Of a DNA stretch of 64,000 nucleotides, positions 43,201 through 50,322 are shown in pieces. The notes under the pieces were generated by a model. It saw nothing but the letters and a program-made list of their open reading frames with translations, did not search any database and was not told where the DNA came from. A program made the translations under genes and the position numbers. Positions within the stretch are counted from its first letter, which is position 1, and the number at the start of each line of letters is the position of its first letter. Source of the stretch: Streptomyces cyaneus (GTDB taxonomy: Bacteria > Actinomycetota > Actinomycetes > Streptomycetales > Streptomycetaceae); the NCBI RefSeq assembly GCF_004028635.1, contig NZ_RQJW01000024.1:41226-105225 (forward strand), read 5' to 3'.

Positions 43201-44125
43201 CAGGACCACCAGGAGCCCAGGCACCAGCCCCGCCACCGACAGCCTCCCCGCGAGCCCGAGTGCCAGGCCCGCCCTGGTCGGGCCCGCCGCAATCCTGGGT
43301 GTCGGTCGCGTCGCGGGCGGCGGGCGTCGCGGACCGGGCGGGTGCAGAGCCGTCGTCGTGCGTTCGCCCAGCGGTGTCGGCCCCGTCCGCGTCCTCCGTC
43401 GGCCGGAGCAACCGCGTGTGCAGCGACCGCAGTTCGGGACCCGGGTCCGACCCGAGCCGGTCCGCCAGCAGTTGTCGTACGTCCTCGTAGGCGGCCAGTG
43501 CCTCCGCCGTGCGGCCCGCGTCGCGCAGGGCGCGCAGGCGCAGCGCCTGGAGGGGTTCGTCCAGAGGGTGGGTGTCGCACAGGGCGGTCAGTTCGGGCAG
43601 GGCCTGTTCGGCGTGGCCGAGGGCGAGGGCGGCGGTGTGGCGGGCGCGCAGCGCGTCCAGGCGCCGGGTCTCCTGACGGGACGCCTCGGCGGTGCGGTCG
43701 GGGAGGTCGGCGAGGGCGGGGCCGTGCCACAGGGCGAGGGCGTCGTCGAGGACGACGGCGGCCTTGGCGGGGTCGCCGTCGGCCAACGCGCGCGTGCCCT
43801 CGCCGGCCAGCCGCTCGAACCGGTGCAGGTCGATGTCGTCGGGCGCGGCGGCGAGCCGGTACCCGCCCTGCGCCGAGACGATCGCGCCCGCCCCGAGGGC
43901 TCGCCGCAAGCGTCCGACCAGCGCCTGGAGCGCGCCCGTGGCATCGGCGGGCGGATCCCCGTCCCACACCTCGTCGACCAGCAGGCTCGCGGGCACGGTC
44001 CGCCCGCCCCGCAGCGCCAGCACGGTCAGCAGGGCACGCAGTCGCGCCCCGCCCACCGGAACAGGGGTGCCGTCGGGGCGCAGTACCTGGGTGGTGCCGA
44101 GGATGCGATAGCGCACGGGGTCCAT
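40298..44125 (-). CDS. AfsR/SARP-like STAND regulator (wHTH-BTAD-NB-ARC-TPR)
   Basis: 1275 residues from the ATG at 44125. Order: OmpR-type winged helix (1-95; VRYRILG, LLVDEVWDG), bacterial transcriptional activator domain (about 100-255), a Gly/Pro/Ala-rich linker with 13-residue repeats (about 282-372), NB-ARC ATPase (P-loop GPGGAGKTRL near 478, Walker B LLILDNCEHV, SREPLGV, GLPLAIELAAARL) and C-terminal TPR-like helices (about 850-1275). Such proteins activate secondary-metabolite or stress genes when nucleotide binding and an unknown signal release the DNA-binding domain. No biosynthetic cluster is next to it, so it is likely a global rather than pathway-specific regulator. Confidence 0.9.
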   Translation of the reverse strand: MDPVRYRILGTTQVLRPDGTPVPVGGARLRALLTVLALRGGRTVPASLLVDEVWDGDPPADATGALQALVGRLRRALGAGAIVSAQGGYRLAAAPDDIDLHRFERLAGEGTRALADGDPAKAAVVLDDALALWHGPALADLPDRTAEASRQETRRLDALRARHTAALALGHAEQALPELTALCDTHPLDEPLQALRLRALRDAGRTAEALAAYEDVRQLLADRLGSDPGPELRSLHTRLLRPTEDADGADTAGRTHDDGSAPARSATPAARDATDTQDCGGPDQGGPGTRARGEAVGGGAGAWAPGGPAREGADTWVPGGPAGDGHDTRAPGGAVSGGADAWAPGGPAREAADAWAPRGPARDGQGTRAPAGADDVGPEVGRSVSGTGGTGAFRAVAGPGVPVDAAARATAAPDSGALHAPAVPGETRTTDPTAHPDAALPTPGNLRARLTSFVGRATDIEAIRVDLSTARLVTLLGPGGAGKTRLSQEAAESVRDDAPDGVWLAELAPVDDPEAVPEAVLTALGARETVLYGAGAEAMRAASDRYGDPVERLAEHCGKRRMLLILDNCEHVVEAAARLVAELLERCPQLTVLATSREPLGVPGELLRPVDPLPEPFALRLLADRGAAARPGFRVADDPEACAEICRRLDGLPLAIELAAARLRMLTPRQIADRLDDRFRLLTSGSRTVLPRQQTLRAVVDWSWELLDEGERDVLRRLSVFAGGCDLAAAEAVCGPVALEALGSLVDKSLVVAAPAGDGGMRYRLLETVAEYAGERLDETGRRAEAARAHLTYYRELARTTEPLLRGSGQLAAIQRLERESENIRAALHHAIAVRDEQEAMCLVLSMAWYWQMRDQRIVARNWSREVHDLGPDPFAEPVRPAAPLWERCTATPPPWTGEVLAEARRGVHLVHLACMDTELDRWQAPEGQRKLRAVGEAYRPGLPQGCRFPGSLWFYAVLLTGDMARVRTIVDAAVDTCRGVPGYEWDLAAALHMRANLLANRTEWAGDATRDADEALAIYGRLGDRWGTAEAFAARAEGRERRGDYRAAAADYEAAMEHAEGLGARAQMGVLSARLGSVLIEAGEAERGERLLREVIDQAAGPNDQSMPFARLILAGRLGMSERIPEAREQLRLLREQFKIAHFVIFDAFILGAEAWLDAADGRYPQSLDRIRRALERAEDPLSEAIAPQMRSAYLTTAAYALAGIDGGGRAHDAARCLGAADALLPPRHVATSQEREVYERAVQRTRAALGDAAYEAAYAEGGGLSAREAAALV
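40306..40340 (+). terminator. Hairpin in the 3' end of the AfsR-like gene, possibly terminating drrAB
   Basis: 13-bp perfect arms (GGGCGGCGGCCTC at 40306-40318, complement at 40328-40340) lie about 65 bp past the DrrB-type stop and inside the last codons of the opposite gene. Confidence 0.45.
43008..43280 (-). repeat. Seven degenerate 39-bp tandem repeats in the AfsR-like gene
   Basis: The segment encodes about seven 13-residue units of the form GADAWAPGGPARE (also GADTWVPGGPAGD, GHDTRAPGGAVSG, AADAWAPRGPARD). They build a flexible Pro/Gly/Trp linker between the activation domain and the ATPase. Confidence 0.85.
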
Positions 44126-44192
44126 TGTCTCTGGTCGGGTCGGGACGGTCACAGGGTTGCGTGGCGCGGCGCGCGAGCAGCGGACGGGGGCT

Positions 44193-44870
44193 TCAGCCCC
44201 GTTCCGGGACGGTGCTCAGGGTCTGAAGCAACTCCGCCAGCGCGGCCGGCGCCAGGCCCGTCACCTCCGCGCCCGGTGCCGTGCCCTCGTGCGGAAGGCC
44301 GCGGGCCTCGCGCACCGCGTGTGACAGCCAGGAGTCGGTGCCCGGTACCTCCAGGGTCACGATCACGCCCGCGTCGGCGTCCGCGAACCACTTCGGGCAC
44401 TTCCACACCGCCCGCAGCGACCGGTCCCCGGGGACCGGCTCCCGCGTGAGCAAACCCGGCGCCATCTCGGCGAAACCCTGCGTCAGGATCTGGATCGCCC
44501 GGATCCGGCCGCGCGTCTCGGGCAGGCACGGGTCGCCGTGGAACTCGGCCGTGAGGAGGCCGACCAGGCGGAGCCAGTCCCCCGGCCGCTCGTCGCCCAG
44601 CTCCTCCTCCGCGAGGATGTCGACCGGATGCTCGTACAGAGCCACCACGAGCCCGCTCTCCTCCCGCAGGATCCGCACCGGGTCCGCGTCGTCCCCCGGC
44701 AGGTCCGCCACCGGTCCGGCGATCTTGGTGAGCTGGTCGTGCCAGCCGCCGCCCAGCACGCCGTCGGCGTCATTGAGGAGCAGCGGCCAGCTCACCTCGT
44801 CCCCCACCTCGAACGGCGTACCGCAACACCCCATCTGCCAGTCCGCGTAGAACACATGCCAAAGCCCCAT
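44193..44870 (-). CDS. Conserved hypothetical protein, DUF6578-like
   Basis: 225 residues from the ATG at 44870 (GGGGAGGG upstream). The N-terminus LWHVFYADWQMGCCGTPF and the following GDEVSW resemble actinobacterial proteins annotated DUF6578; I am only moderately sure of that name. The adjacent Cys pair, a central acidic region and the WKCPKWFAD segment are notable. No membrane segment or enzyme motif is seen. It lies 67 bp upstream of the AfsR-like gene on the same strand and could be co-transcribed. It is divergent from the M50 protease gene. Confidence 0.75.
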   Translation of the reverse strand: MGLWHVFYADWQMGCCGTPFEVGDEVSWPLLLNDADGVLGGGWHDQLTKIAGPVADLPGDDADPVRILREESGLVVALYEHPVDILAEEELGDERPGDWLRLVGLLTAEFHGDPCLPETRGRIRAIQILTQGFAEMAPGLLTREPVPGDRSLRAVWKCPKWFADADAGVIVTLEVPGTDSWLSHAVREARGLPHEGTAPGAEVTGLAPAALAELLQTLSTVPERG

Positions 44871-44985
44871 GCCCCCACCCTCCCCGGAACCACCACCCCA
44901 CCGCGAGACGTTTTCCCCGTACGCCCGGTACGGTCGGGCAGGCCCGACGCCCCGTACTCCCGTCGTCCCACAGGAGCCCGCCCTC

Positions 44986-45786
44986 ATGACCACCGCGATC
45001 ACCCGCTCCGGCGACCGGCGGATCAGCCCCGTCTTCGTCGGGATCCTGGCCGTCACGGCGGTGACGGGCTGGGCCACCTGGACCGGCTTCGCCGAGCAGC
45101 CCGGCCTCGCCGTGTTCCTGTTCGTGACCGCCGCCTGGATCGTGTCCCTGTGTCTGCACGAGTACGCACACGCGCGTACCGCCCTGCACAGCGGCGACAC
45201 CTCGGTCGGCGCGAAGGGCTATCTCACCCTCAACCCGCTGAAGTACACGCACGCGCTGCTCAGCATCGTGCTCCCGGTCATCTTCGTGATCATGGGCGGC
45301 ATCGGGCTCCCCGGCGGTGCCGTCTTCATCGAGCGCGGCCGGATCCGGGGGCGCTGGCGGCACAGCCTGATCTCCGCGGCAGGCCCGCTGACGAACGTCC
45401 TCTTCGCCGTCGTGTGCACCGCCCCGTTCTGGCTGGACGCGCTCGACGGCGTCCCCCGGGACTTCCGGTTCGCGCTCGCCTTCCTCGCGCTGCTCCAGGT
45501 CACGGCCGCGATCCTGAACTTCATGCCGGTCCCGGGCCTGGACGGCTACGGCGTGATCGAGCCCTGGCTGTCGCACAACATCAAGCGCCAGGTGGAGCCG
45601 TTGGCCCCCTTCGGCCTGCTGCTCGTGTTCGCGCTGCTCATGCTCCCCGCCGTGAACCAAGAGTTCTTCCAGCTGATCAACACGCTGCTGGACAGCCTGG
45701 GCGTCCATGGCCTGGAGCGCTACTGCGGCCAGGACCTCTACCGCTTCTGGCAGGGCACGAGCGAGTACTGCTCGATCAGCTCGTGA
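44986..45786 (+). CDS. M50-family (site-2-protease-like) membrane metalloprotease
   Basis: 266 residues from the ATG at 44986 (AGGAG nine bases upstream). Five to six membrane segments. The zinc site is formed by HEYAH in the second helix and the Asp of LDGYG in a later helix (PVPGLDGYGVIEPW), the hallmark of intramembrane S2P/M50 proteases. There is no PDZ domain, as in the compact SpoIVFB/rhomboid-size subgroup. Possible targets are membrane anti-sigma factors or small membrane proteins. The 3' end overlaps the stop of the convergent small gene by 11 bp. Confidence 0.88.
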   Translation: MTTAITRSGDRRISPVFVGILAVTAVTGWATWTGFAEQPGLAVFLFVTAAWIVSLCLHEYAHARTALHSGDTSVGAKGYLTLNPLKYTHALLSIVLPVIFVIMGGIGLPGGAVFIERGRIRGRWRHSLISAAGPLTNVLFAVVCTAPFWLDALDGVPRDFRFALAFLALLQVTAAILNFMPVPGLDGYGVIEPWLSHNIKRQVEPLAPFGLLLVFALLMLPAVNQEFFQLINTLLDSLGVHGLERYCGQDLYRFWQGTSEYCSISS

Positions 45787-45961
45787 CGGAGCCCCGCCGC
45801 TCGTCCTTGGCGCGCTTGATGTAGTACCAGGTCATGTTCGACGACAGCCCGGCCAGCAGCACCCACACGATCCCCAGCCAGCTGCCCTGCGCGAAGGAGA
45901 CCACGGCCGCGGCCACGGCCAGCAGACAGACGATCAGGGTATAGACACCAAGGCGGGGCAT
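45776..45961 (-). CDS. Small two-helix membrane protein
   Basis: 61 residues, ATG with AAGGAG nine bases upstream. Two hydrophobic segments (about 5-24 and 28-47) and a basic C-terminus (YYIKRAKDERRG). I do not recognise a function. Its stop lies within the last codons of the convergent M50 protease gene (11-bp overlap). The strong ribosome site and clear membrane topology support a real gene. Confidence 0.72.
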   Translation of the reverse strand: MPRLGVYTLIVCLLAVAAAVVSFAQGSWLGIVWVLLAGLSSNMTWYYIKRAKDERRGSVTS

Positions 45962-46014
45962 TTCGGTCGGCTCCTTCGGGGGACACTGCTACGGCGACCA
46001 GTGTCCCCCATCCC

Positions 46015-46740
46015 TCACACGTCCGTGACGCGGAGCCCCGCGTGTGCCTTGTAGCGCCGGTTCACCGAGATCAGGTTCGCGACCAGCGACTCCACCTGGT
46101 GGGCATTGCGCAGCCGCCCCGCGAAGATCCCGCGCATGCCGGGGATACGGCCGGCCAGCGCCTGGACGATCTCCACGTCCGCCCGCACCTCCCCGAGCAC
46201 CATCACATCGGTGTCGATCTCGTCGATCTCCGGGTCCTGGAGCAGCACCGCCGACAGATGGTGGAAGGCGGCCGTCACCCGGGACTCCGGCAGCAGGGCG
46301 GCGGCCTGCTCGGCGGCGCTGCCCTCCTCCGGCTTCAGGGCGTAGGCGCCCTTCTTGTCGAAGCCGAGCGGGTTGACGCAGTCGACGACCAGCTTGCCGG
46401 CCAGCTCCTCGCGCAGGGACTCCAACGTCTTGCCGTGGCCCTCCCACGGCACGGCGACGATCACGATGTCGCTGCGCCGCGCGCACTCGGCGTTGTCGGC
46501 GCCCTCGACACCGTGCCCGAGCTCGTCGGCGGCGGACTGGGCGCGGTCGGCCGCCCTCGAACCGATGATCACCTTCTGCCCGGCCTTGGCGAGCCGGTAG
46601 GCGAGGCCCTTGCCCTGCGGCCCGGTCCCGCCGAGCACGCCGACGACGAGCCCGGAGACGTCGGGCAGGTCCCAGGGGTCCTTGGCCGGGGCCTTCGCGG
46701 GAGCGTCGGTGGGCTGCTGTGCACTGTCGGTAGAGGTCAT
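46015..46740 (-). CDS. npdG: F420-dependent NADP oxidoreductase (NADPH-dependent F420 reductase)
   Basis: 241 residues. After a disordered 28-residue start comes a Rossmann motif (VGVLGGTGPQGKGLAYRLAK) with the phosphate-contacting IIGSR of NADP-specific Fno enzymes. Later motifs are VIVAVPWEGH, VVDCVNPLG, AFHHLSA and NAHQVESLV. It transfers hydride between NADPH and coenzyme F420, supplying F420H2 for F420-dependent reductases, often in antibiotic synthesis. There is no Shine-Dalgarno; TAAAGT ends 6 nt before the ATG, and a hairpin abuts the start. Confidence 0.92.
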   Translation of the reverse strand: MTSTDSAQQPTDAPAKAPAKDPWDLPDVSGLVVGVLGGTGPQGKGLAYRLAKAGQKVIIGSRAADRAQSAADELGHGVEGADNAECARRSDIVIVAVPWEGHGKTLESLREELAGKLVVDCVNPLGFDKKGAYALKPEEGSAAEQAAALLPESRVTAAFHHLSAVLLQDPEIDEIDTDVMVLGEVRADVEIVQALAGRIPGMRGIFAGRLRNAHQVESLVANLISVNRRYKAHAGLRVTDV

Positions 46741-46741
46741 G

Positions 46742-46760
46742 GGCCGACTTTACGTCGGCC
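46742..46760 (-). terminator. Hairpin between the sialidase-like gene and npdG
   Basis: 7-bp arms GGCCGAC/GTCGGCC with a 5-nt loop, ending 1 bp before the npdG ATG. It overlaps the proposed leaderless -10 box TAAAGT, so it may end the upstream transcript rather than control npdG translation. Confidence 0.4.
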
Positions 46761-46792
46761 GACTTGACGGCTCCCCCGCCCGCCCCCACGGC

Positions 46793-47866
46793 TCAGGTGA
46801 GGTGCGTCACGGGCACCCGCCGGAAGGTGATGCTCTCGTACGGGCCGAAGTCTCCGGTCTCGTAGAGGAGTCCGACCGTCGCGTCGTCGATGCGTACGAG
46901 GTCCGAGTACGCGGCGGGCAGACCGTCCACCGTGTGCGCGGACCGCCAGGTGAGGCCGCCGTCGGTGGAGGCGCGGATGGTCATCAGGGCGCGGGCGGCG
47001 GGGTCGGCGGGGCCCGAGAAGAGGAGCACGTCGGGGTCGCGGAGCTGCAGGACGCTGCCCTCGCAGATGGGGGCGGGCAGGCCGGCCTGCGGGCGGAAGG
47101 GCTTCACCAGGGTCGTGCCGCCGTCCTCGGAGTAGGCGTCGGCGCGATTGCCGGGGGACGGGGAGTCGTTGCGGGTGTTGAAGTAGACACGGCCGTCGGG
47201 GAGTTCGGCGGCGGTGGTCTCGTTGACGTTGACGTAGCCGTCGGTGTTCTCGTCGACGTAGCCGATGCGCCAGGTGGCGCCCCGGTCGTCGCTGAGCAGA
47301 CAGTGGCCGCTGTTGTACCTGGCCTCCGTGCCGATGTCGTCGCCGGTGGGCGGGATCGTGTGGTTGGCGGGGACGACGACCCGGCCGGTGCTGAGCTGGA
47401 TCGCGTGGCCGGGCGTGGTGGCGTACCAGCGCCAGCCCGGCCGCTTCACCTGCGCGGTGATCTCCTTCGAGCTGGACCAGGTGGCGCCGTCGTCGTCGCT
47501 GTGGCGCACCCAGATCCGGCGGCCGTCGGCGTCGCTGATCTCGCCGCGCAGGATGGCGGCCTCGGTGGCGGTGGCGTGGTTGCGGATGTAGACGAGCAGG
47601 ATGCGGCCGGTGTCGAGGACGACGGGGGCGGGGTTGCCGGCGAGGTGCCAGTTGTTGTCGGCGGCCACCTGGAGGGGGCCCCAGGTGCGGCCGCCGTCCG
47701 TGGACCGCTTCAGCACGATGTCGATCTGCCCGTGGTCGGCGGCGGACTCGACCCGACCCTCGCAGAACGCGAGGAGCGTGCCGGTGGCGGTGGCGACGAC
47801 GGCCGGGATGCGGAAACTCGCGTAGCCCTCGCGGCCGGCGCGGAAGGGGACGCTGGTCTCTGTCAT
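46793..47866 (-). CDS. Sialidase-like (GH33/BNR-repeat) protein without signal peptide
   Basis: 357 residues with GAGGAG before the ATG. The six-bladed propeller of sialidases is indicated by the FRIP motif (YASFRIPAVV) and several Asp-boxes (STDGGRTWG, SDDDGATWS, SDDRGATWR, STDGGLTWR). Catalytic features include the first Arg in FRIP, an Arg in CEGRVES and a Tyr near the C-terminus (LLYETGDFGPY). No signal peptide or membrane segment is present, unlike secreted Streptomyces sialidases, so it may act inside the cell or leave by another route. The specificity (sialic acid or another acidic sugar) is unproven. Confidence 0.88.
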   Translation of the reverse strand: MTETSVPFRAGREGYASFRIPAVVATATGTLLAFCEGRVESAADHGQIDIVLKRSTDGGRTWGPLQVAADNNWHLAGNPAPVVLDTGRILLVYIRNHATATEAAILRGEISDADGRRIWVRHSDDDGATWSSSKEITAQVKRPGWRWYATTPGHAIQLSTGRVVVPANHTIPPTGDDIGTEARYNSGHCLLSDDRGATWRIGYVDENTDGYVNVNETTAAELPDGRVYFNTRNDSPSPGNRADAYSEDGGTTLVKPFRPQAGLPAPICEGSVLQLRDPDVLLFSGPADPAARALMTIRASTDGGLTWRSAHTVDGLPAAYSDLVRIDDATVGLLYETGDFGPYESITFRRVPVTHLT

Positions 47867-47981
47867 GGCGGCTCCTCGAATGGCCGGTGACCCGTGGGAT
47901 GACGGATCCCTATGCCCAGGTTGGGCGAATTCGTGGTGAACTCCGGGTCACGAGTGGCCGATTGCGGCAGGATGCGGTCGC

Positions 47982-48584
47982 ATGGACGCCGTACGTGTCG
48001 CCTTGTTGCGCGAAGTGCTCGCCGGAACCGAGTGGTTGGGTGCCACACGGCGGTTCGCGGGGGCGCTGCGGTCGTCGGCGGTCTCGCACGGGGGCGGGCT
48101 GCTGCTGGTCGGCACACCGGAGTACGAGCCGTGGCATCTGGCGGCCCATCTGGTGGACGAGGCCGCGTGGTCGGGGACGCCGGAGCTCGCCCCGACCCTC
48201 GTACGGCATGACGCGCGCGCCTCGGATCCGGCGCATCTGGCGGTCGGCCTGGGGCGATTGGCGGCGGCGCGGCGCGGAGAGACGCTGCTGGTGGTGTCGC
48301 CGCACGAGCCCGGCGCGCCGCTCCTGGAACGGGTGCACGACGCCCGGCGGGCCGGTACGACGGTGCTGGCGCTCGGCGCCGACGAGGGAGAGCTGACGGC
48401 CATGTCCCACGAGACGCTGGCCGTGCCGGAGGGTGCGGAGCTGGACCTGGACACCGTGCAGCACCTGGTGAGCGCGGCGGCCGGCGAGAACGCGGTGCCC
48501 TCCGCGAGGGGACGCGGACGGTTCCGGGACCGACTGGCACGGCTGGCGGAGTCACTGACGGCACCGCCCCCTGCTCGCTGGTGA
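47982..48584 (+). CDS. Hypothetical protein with a possible SIS-like fold
   Basis: 200 residues. The stretch LLVVSPHEPGAPLLERVHDARRAGTTVLALGADEGEL near the middle, with an AVPEGAE end, resembles the second half of SIS (sugar isomerase) domains, where a small loop precedes a helix and a parallel strand. The N-terminal half (GTPEYEPWHLAAHLVDEA) is not recognised. The C-terminus is basic (RGRGRFRDRLARL). AGGA lies nine bases before the ATG. It is divergent from the sialidase-like gene. Function unknown. Confidence 0.65.
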   Translation: MDAVRVALLREVLAGTEWLGATRRFAGALRSSAVSHGGGLLLVGTPEYEPWHLAAHLVDEAAWSGTPELAPTLVRHDARASDPAHLAVGLGRLAAARRGETLLVVSPHEPGAPLLERVHDARRAGTTVLALGADEGELTAMSHETLAVPEGAELDLDTVQHLVSAAAGENAVPSARGRGRFRDRLARLAESLTAPPPARW

Positions 48585-48672
48585 CCTGGCCGGGACCCGG
48601 ACCCTCCCGCCCCGGCGGGCCGCTCGCAAAACCGCTTGCCCCCGCCCCCACGCCACCCGAGCATGACCCCTC

Positions 48673-50022
48673 GTGACGGACGACTCCCCCACCGCTTCCC
48701 CAGCTCCCCCTTCCCCTCCCCCACCCTCCCGCCTCCGTGCCGTACTCCCCGACCTCGCCCCCTGGCGGGCCTCCGCCGACTTCCGGAGGTTGTGGCTGGC
48801 GGGCCTGATCTCCTCCTTCGGCAGCTTCCTGACGTTCGTCGCGCTGCCGGTGCAGATCAAGGAGCTGACCGGGTCCGCAGCGGCGGTCGGGGCGATCGGG
48901 GCCGTCGAGCTGGTGCCGTTGATCGTGTTCGGGCTGTACGGCGGTGCGCTCGCCGACGCGCTCGACAAGCGGAAGCTGATCGTGTGGACGGAGGCCGGGC
49001 AGGCGGTGCTCAGCGCGGCACTGCTGGTCAACGCGCTGCTGCCGAGCCCCACCGTCTGGCCGCTGTACGTCGTCGCCGCTCTCTCCTCCGCCCTCGTCTC
49101 GGTGCAACGCCCGGCTCTGGACGCCCTGTTGCCCCGGATCGTGGCCCACGACCACCTCCCGGCCGCGGCCTCGCTGAACGCGCTGCGCTGGCAGGTCGGC
49201 GGTGTCGCGGGCCCGGCCCTGGCCGGCGTGGTCGTCGCGTACGCGGGGCTCGGCTGGGCGTACGGCGCGGATCTGCTGACCTTCGTCGTCTCCGTCCTGC
49301 TCACGCTCGGCATCGCCGCCTCCCCCGCCTCCCACGAGGCCGCGCAGCCGTCCCTCAAGGCGATCGTCGAGGGCGCCCGGTACGCCTGGAGCCGCAAGGA
49401 GCTCCTCGGCACGTACGTCATCGACATCGCGGCGATGCTCTTCGCGATGCCGCTCGCCGTACTGCCGTTCCTCGCGGACGAGTTGCACGCCCCCTGGGCG
49501 CTCGGCCTGATGTATGCCGCCGTCCCCGCCGGCGCGATGCTGGTGAGCCTGACCAGCGGCTGGACCTCGCGGGTGCACCGGCACGGGCGGGTCGTGGTCC
49601 TGTCGGCCGCGCTGTGGGGCCTGGCCATCGCGGCCGCCGGTGTCTCGGGGAACGTATGGCTGGTGCTGCTGTTCCTGACCGTCGGCGGCGCTGCCGACAT
49701 GGTCAGCGGCATCTTCCGCGGGGTGATGTGGAACCAGACGATCCCGGACGAGCTGCGCGGCCGGCTCGCCGGGATCGAGCTGCTGTCGTACTCGGTCGGC
49801 CCGCAACTCGGCCAGACCTACGGGGGCGGTGTCGCGGCCTGGAAGGGCGTGCGGGCGTCCATCTGGTCGGGCGGGCTGCTGTGCGTGGGCGCGGTGGGGC
49901 TGCTGGCGCTGTGCCTGCCGAAGCTGATGACGTACGACGCGCGGACGAACGAGCACGCGGTACGGCTGCGGGAGCAGCGGGCGGCGGCAGCAGCCGCACC
50001 GGCGCGGGCGACGCAGGCCTGA
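48673..50022 (+). CDS. MFS transporter, EntS/MFS_3-like
   Basis: 449 residues from a GTG at 48673 with no visible ribosome site; the start is therefore uncertain. A Pro/Ser-rich N-terminus precedes 11-12 membrane segments. WLAGLISSFGSFLTFVALPVQIKELTGS and the loop GGALADALDKRKL are typical of the MFS_3 branch containing the enterobactin exporter EntS and macrolide pumps. Export of a siderophore or drug is possible; no siderophore biosynthesis genes are nearby. The stop abuts that of the convergent small gene. Confidence 0.88.
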   Translation: MTDDSPTASPAPPSPPPPSRLRAVLPDLAPWRASADFRRLWLAGLISSFGSFLTFVALPVQIKELTGSAAAVGAIGAVELVPLIVFGLYGGALADALDKRKLIVWTEAGQAVLSAALLVNALLPSPTVWPLYVVAALSSALVSVQRPALDALLPRIVAHDHLPAAASLNALRWQVGGVAGPALAGVVVAYAGLGWAYGADLLTFVVSVLLTLGIAASPASHEAAQPSLKAIVEGARYAWSRKELLGTYVIDIAAMLFAMPLAVLPFLADELHAPWALGLMYAAVPAGAMLVSLTSGWTSRVHRHGRVVVLSAALWGLAIAAAGVSGNVWLVLLFLTVGGAADMVSGIFRGVMWNQTIPDELRGRLAGIELLSYSVGPQLGQTYGGGVAAWKGVRASIWSGGLLCVGAVGLLALCLPKLMTYDARTNEHAVRLREQRAAAAAAPARATQA

Positions 50023-50253
50023 TCAGTCGTCGTCCGCCGGACCCGTCGGGGCGTCGTGCCACCGGGGGTCGTTCTCCCACTCGAGGTTGCGTTCGCGCGC
50101 GAGGTCCATGGCCTGCTGGGCCTCCTGCCGGCTGGTGTACGGCCCGAAGCGGTCCTTGGCCGGGCACTCCGGCCCCTCCTCGACCTTCTTGTGCACGAGG
50201 CAGTAGTACCACTCGCCGGGCTTCCCGACCGTGCGCTTCTTGAACAGGGCCAT
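50023..50253 (-). CDS. Small conserved actinobacterial protein
   Basis: 76 residues, ATG with AGAGGAG six bases upstream. The core YYCLVHKKVEEGPECPA has a C-x2-H-x8-C arrangement that could bind a metal, followed by RFGPYTSRQEAQQAMDLA and an acidic tail. Similar small proteins occur next to map in streptomycetes, but no function is known to me. It is divergent from map (70 bp) and convergent with the MFS gene. Confidence 0.78.
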   Translation of the reverse strand: MALFKKRTVGKPGEWYYCLVHKKVEEGPECPAKDRFGPYTSRQEAQQAMDLARERNLEWENDPRWHDAPTGPADDD

Positions 50254-50322
50254 GACCGGCTCCTCTCGCCTGGGATCGCCACGGACATGGTCCCCCATGG
50301 CGGCTGTCTTAGACTCGCTGGC

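Noticed and set aside
39368..44449. Open frame of 1693 codons on the plus strand
   Set aside because: It runs antisense through the AfsR-like gene and across the DrrB gene in another frame; composition is Arg/Gly/Ala-rich with no recognisable domain.
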